From: Blastomyces gilchristii SLH14081 | Lineage: Eukaryota; Ascomycota; Eurotiomycetes; Onygenales; Ajellomycetaceae | Assembly (NCBI RefSeq): GCF_000003855.2 | Contig: NW_003101677.1 | Span: forward strand, 1,533,506-1,597,505 | Length of the DNA: 64,000 nucleotides | Direction of reading: 5' to 3' | Shown: positions 62,692-64,000 of the stretch, piece by piece | How positions within the stretch are numbered: position 1 is the first letter of the stretch | How the letters are laid out: each line of letters opens with the position of its first letter | Translations under genes and position numbers: made by a program | The notes under the pieces: generated by a model | The model's input: only the letters and a program-made list of their open reading frames with translations | Databases searched by the model: none | Told to the model about the DNA's origin: nothing

Positions 62692-63003
62692 TGTAAGAGG
62701 CCTATGCTGAATAGATCAGTATAATATTAATAGGTCTTATATAACAAAGAGAAAAACATTAGAGAAGGAAAGAAAGAGAAAGTGCGAGAATCAGTGATTG
62801 AAGTGGATATTTATATGTGTATGTGGTGATGTACACAGTGGAGCTTCAGGGCGGAAGGATATACGCGCGTTCGTAGTGGCTGAGGATCGGTGATCGGAAC
62901 ATACACGTTCATGGCAGCCGAGGATCGGCGATCGGGAATGGGGCGGTAGGAATCTATAGAGTGTACGGAATAGTCTATATGATTGATCTCGCAGCCCGCC
63001 ACA
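62692..63003 (-). repeat. G1-d 5' LTR
   Basis: 312 bp, ends GCAGCCCGCCACA. It keeps many CpGs, including CGCGCGTTCG and CGGCGATCGGG. Confidence 0.93.
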
Positions 63004-64000
63004 GATATATAAGATATTCATACAATTACATATTCAATAATTGATATAACTATGTCTAACAATAATATGAAACTCTCAAACATGAGTATAGATATAATGT
63101 CACAGTGGCTCTGAGCAATGTTGAAGTTATAATAATAATAAATAGCTGATATGCATGCAACTCAACAACTTCAATATGAAGAGATTCAATGATTAATTCA
63201 TGTAATTTCAACATCTGCAAAATTGAATACAAAAGCATTAAAAGAATGCTTAGATACTCTCATATATTTTAATACTTTCAATCTTACTCTCTACTTATCA
63301 TGAAGAATGAAAATGCTTATAAAACTGAGTCGATGAAGATGTCATTGATTTATTAACTAATCAAGATTGATATATCAATGAACAATTAAAGAATCACATG
63401 AAATAGAAGTTTTATTCATAAATGAAAGCATGTGAATCAGTGTTATGAATATCTGATAATATTATAAAATATCTTGATATTCTGTTCTGAGACACTGCCA
63501 TGCAACAGAAAGTATTAGATTGATTACAGAGTATCTGACAGAGAAATACTTCTCTTACAACATTCATTTCTGACTTCAATATTAAGATTCTAGAAGTAGA
63601 TGATCAATCTTGAGAGAATTGAATGAAGATTAGCATGCTTAAGAAGACATTGACTTTCAAACTCTTACAGACTCTTATAAGTGTAGATGAAGATCAGACT
63701 TATGAAGACTTCTGCACACAGCTCTGAATATTGAATGATTAACTTATCAAGCTCAAGAGTATACAGAACAGTGATAGAAGATGTTATATCTCAGCAACTC
63801 ATATATCTGCACTGAAGAACAGCAATGATGCAGATGTCATGAACTGAATAAATTTAAATATCTATACATAAGCAAGAGTTTTCACTGTTCAAACAGGCTT
63901 CTGAGTCTCTGAAATCACTTCTGAAGAAGTCACTAATCAATATCAATGTGAAGTGTACGTCAACTGTAACTGATTAGAACATATTACTTTCAACTGCTAA

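Larger units (their letters stand above)
57308..63003 (-). mobile_element. Ty3/gypsy G1-d, full length, minus strand
   Basis: LTRs 57308-57621 and 62692-63003 with perfect 5-bp target duplication GATAT (57303-57307, 63004-63008). It is inserted in the leader of G1-c. The 5' LTR keeps many CpGs (62850-62945) while the 3' LTR has lost nearly all. Confidence 0.95.
57071..64000 (+). mobile_element. Ty3/gypsy G1-c body, interrupted by G1-d, runs off the window
   Basis: 5' leader 57071-57307, then G1-d, then 63004-64000 with the start of gag (MSNNNMK at about 63054). It includes decayed gag up to the zinc-knuckle region at the right edge, collinear with 1-1020 of G1-a. Inserted in copia B2. Confidence 0.9.

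Noticed and set aside
1..64000. Possible reassigned genetic code with TGA read as Trp
   Set aside because: TGA stands at Trp positions in most elements, but TGG also survives (e.g. 42290-42300). TAA/TAG stand at Gln positions and TGA also at Arg. C-to-T/G-to-A mutation explains all of these.

Overview
The window looks like gene-poor, repeat-choked nuclear DNA of a filamentous ascomycete. The evidence is the mix of decayed chromodomain Ty3/gypsy elements, Ty1/copia elements, a Tad1-type LINE with zinc knuckles and RNase H, pogo/Fot1-type DDE transposons and tRNA-derived SINEs. Almost everything is AT-rich, nearly free of CpG, and full of C-to-T/G-to-A transitions. Trp codons mostly read TGA, and many Gln and Arg codons have become stops, as expected for RIP-like or methylation-driven mutation. 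CpG-depleted repeats of this kind are known from Onygenales such as Coccidioides, but that placement is only a guess. I see no intact protein-coding gene. The one host-type gene is a wrecked ferric-reductase-like gene.

Layout. 1-5132: 3' part of a plus-strand gypsy (family G1) ending in its LTR. 5133-6879: unassigned decayed DNA. 6880-8181 and 16510-17003: ferric-reductase pseudogene, split by a second gypsy (G2, 8182-16509, 180-bp LTRs). 16391-23516 and 23517-about 30640: a 7.12-kb tandem duplication. Each copy holds a G2 LTR end, the 3' end of the reductase pseudogene, a MITE with about 47-bp inverted repeats, SINE-1, a pogo transposase pseudogene, a copia 5' LTR and gag/protease (family B, copy B1) containing a second SINE-1, and the start of a G1 LTR. 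The second copy of B1 continues to 46688. It is interrupted by a minus-strand G1 (30347-36087, target duplication AATAT) and by a 7.6-kb LINE (37642-45249, target duplication ACAAAGCTCACAT).

46689-56756: a minus-strand copia of the same family (B2) abuts B1. It is interrupted by a 1-kb palindromic element (46967-47985, 8-bp target duplication) and by a roughly 1-kb SINE-like element (SINE-2) with a tRNA-like head and a 3' end shared with the LINE. SINE-2 is itself split by a complete minus-strand copia of another family (C, 48402-54119). 56757-64000: a plus-strand G1 interrupted near its 5' end by a full-length minus-strand G1 (57308-63003, target duplication GATAT).

The coding parts are gag, protease, integrase, RT and RNase H of retroelements plus one DNA transposase, and all are inactivated. 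Nesting gives a relative order: B1, then G1-b, then the tandem duplication; B2, then SINE-2, then copia C; G1-c, then G1-d. Two assembly gaps (15542-15641, 42802-43347) fall inside G2 and the LINE.
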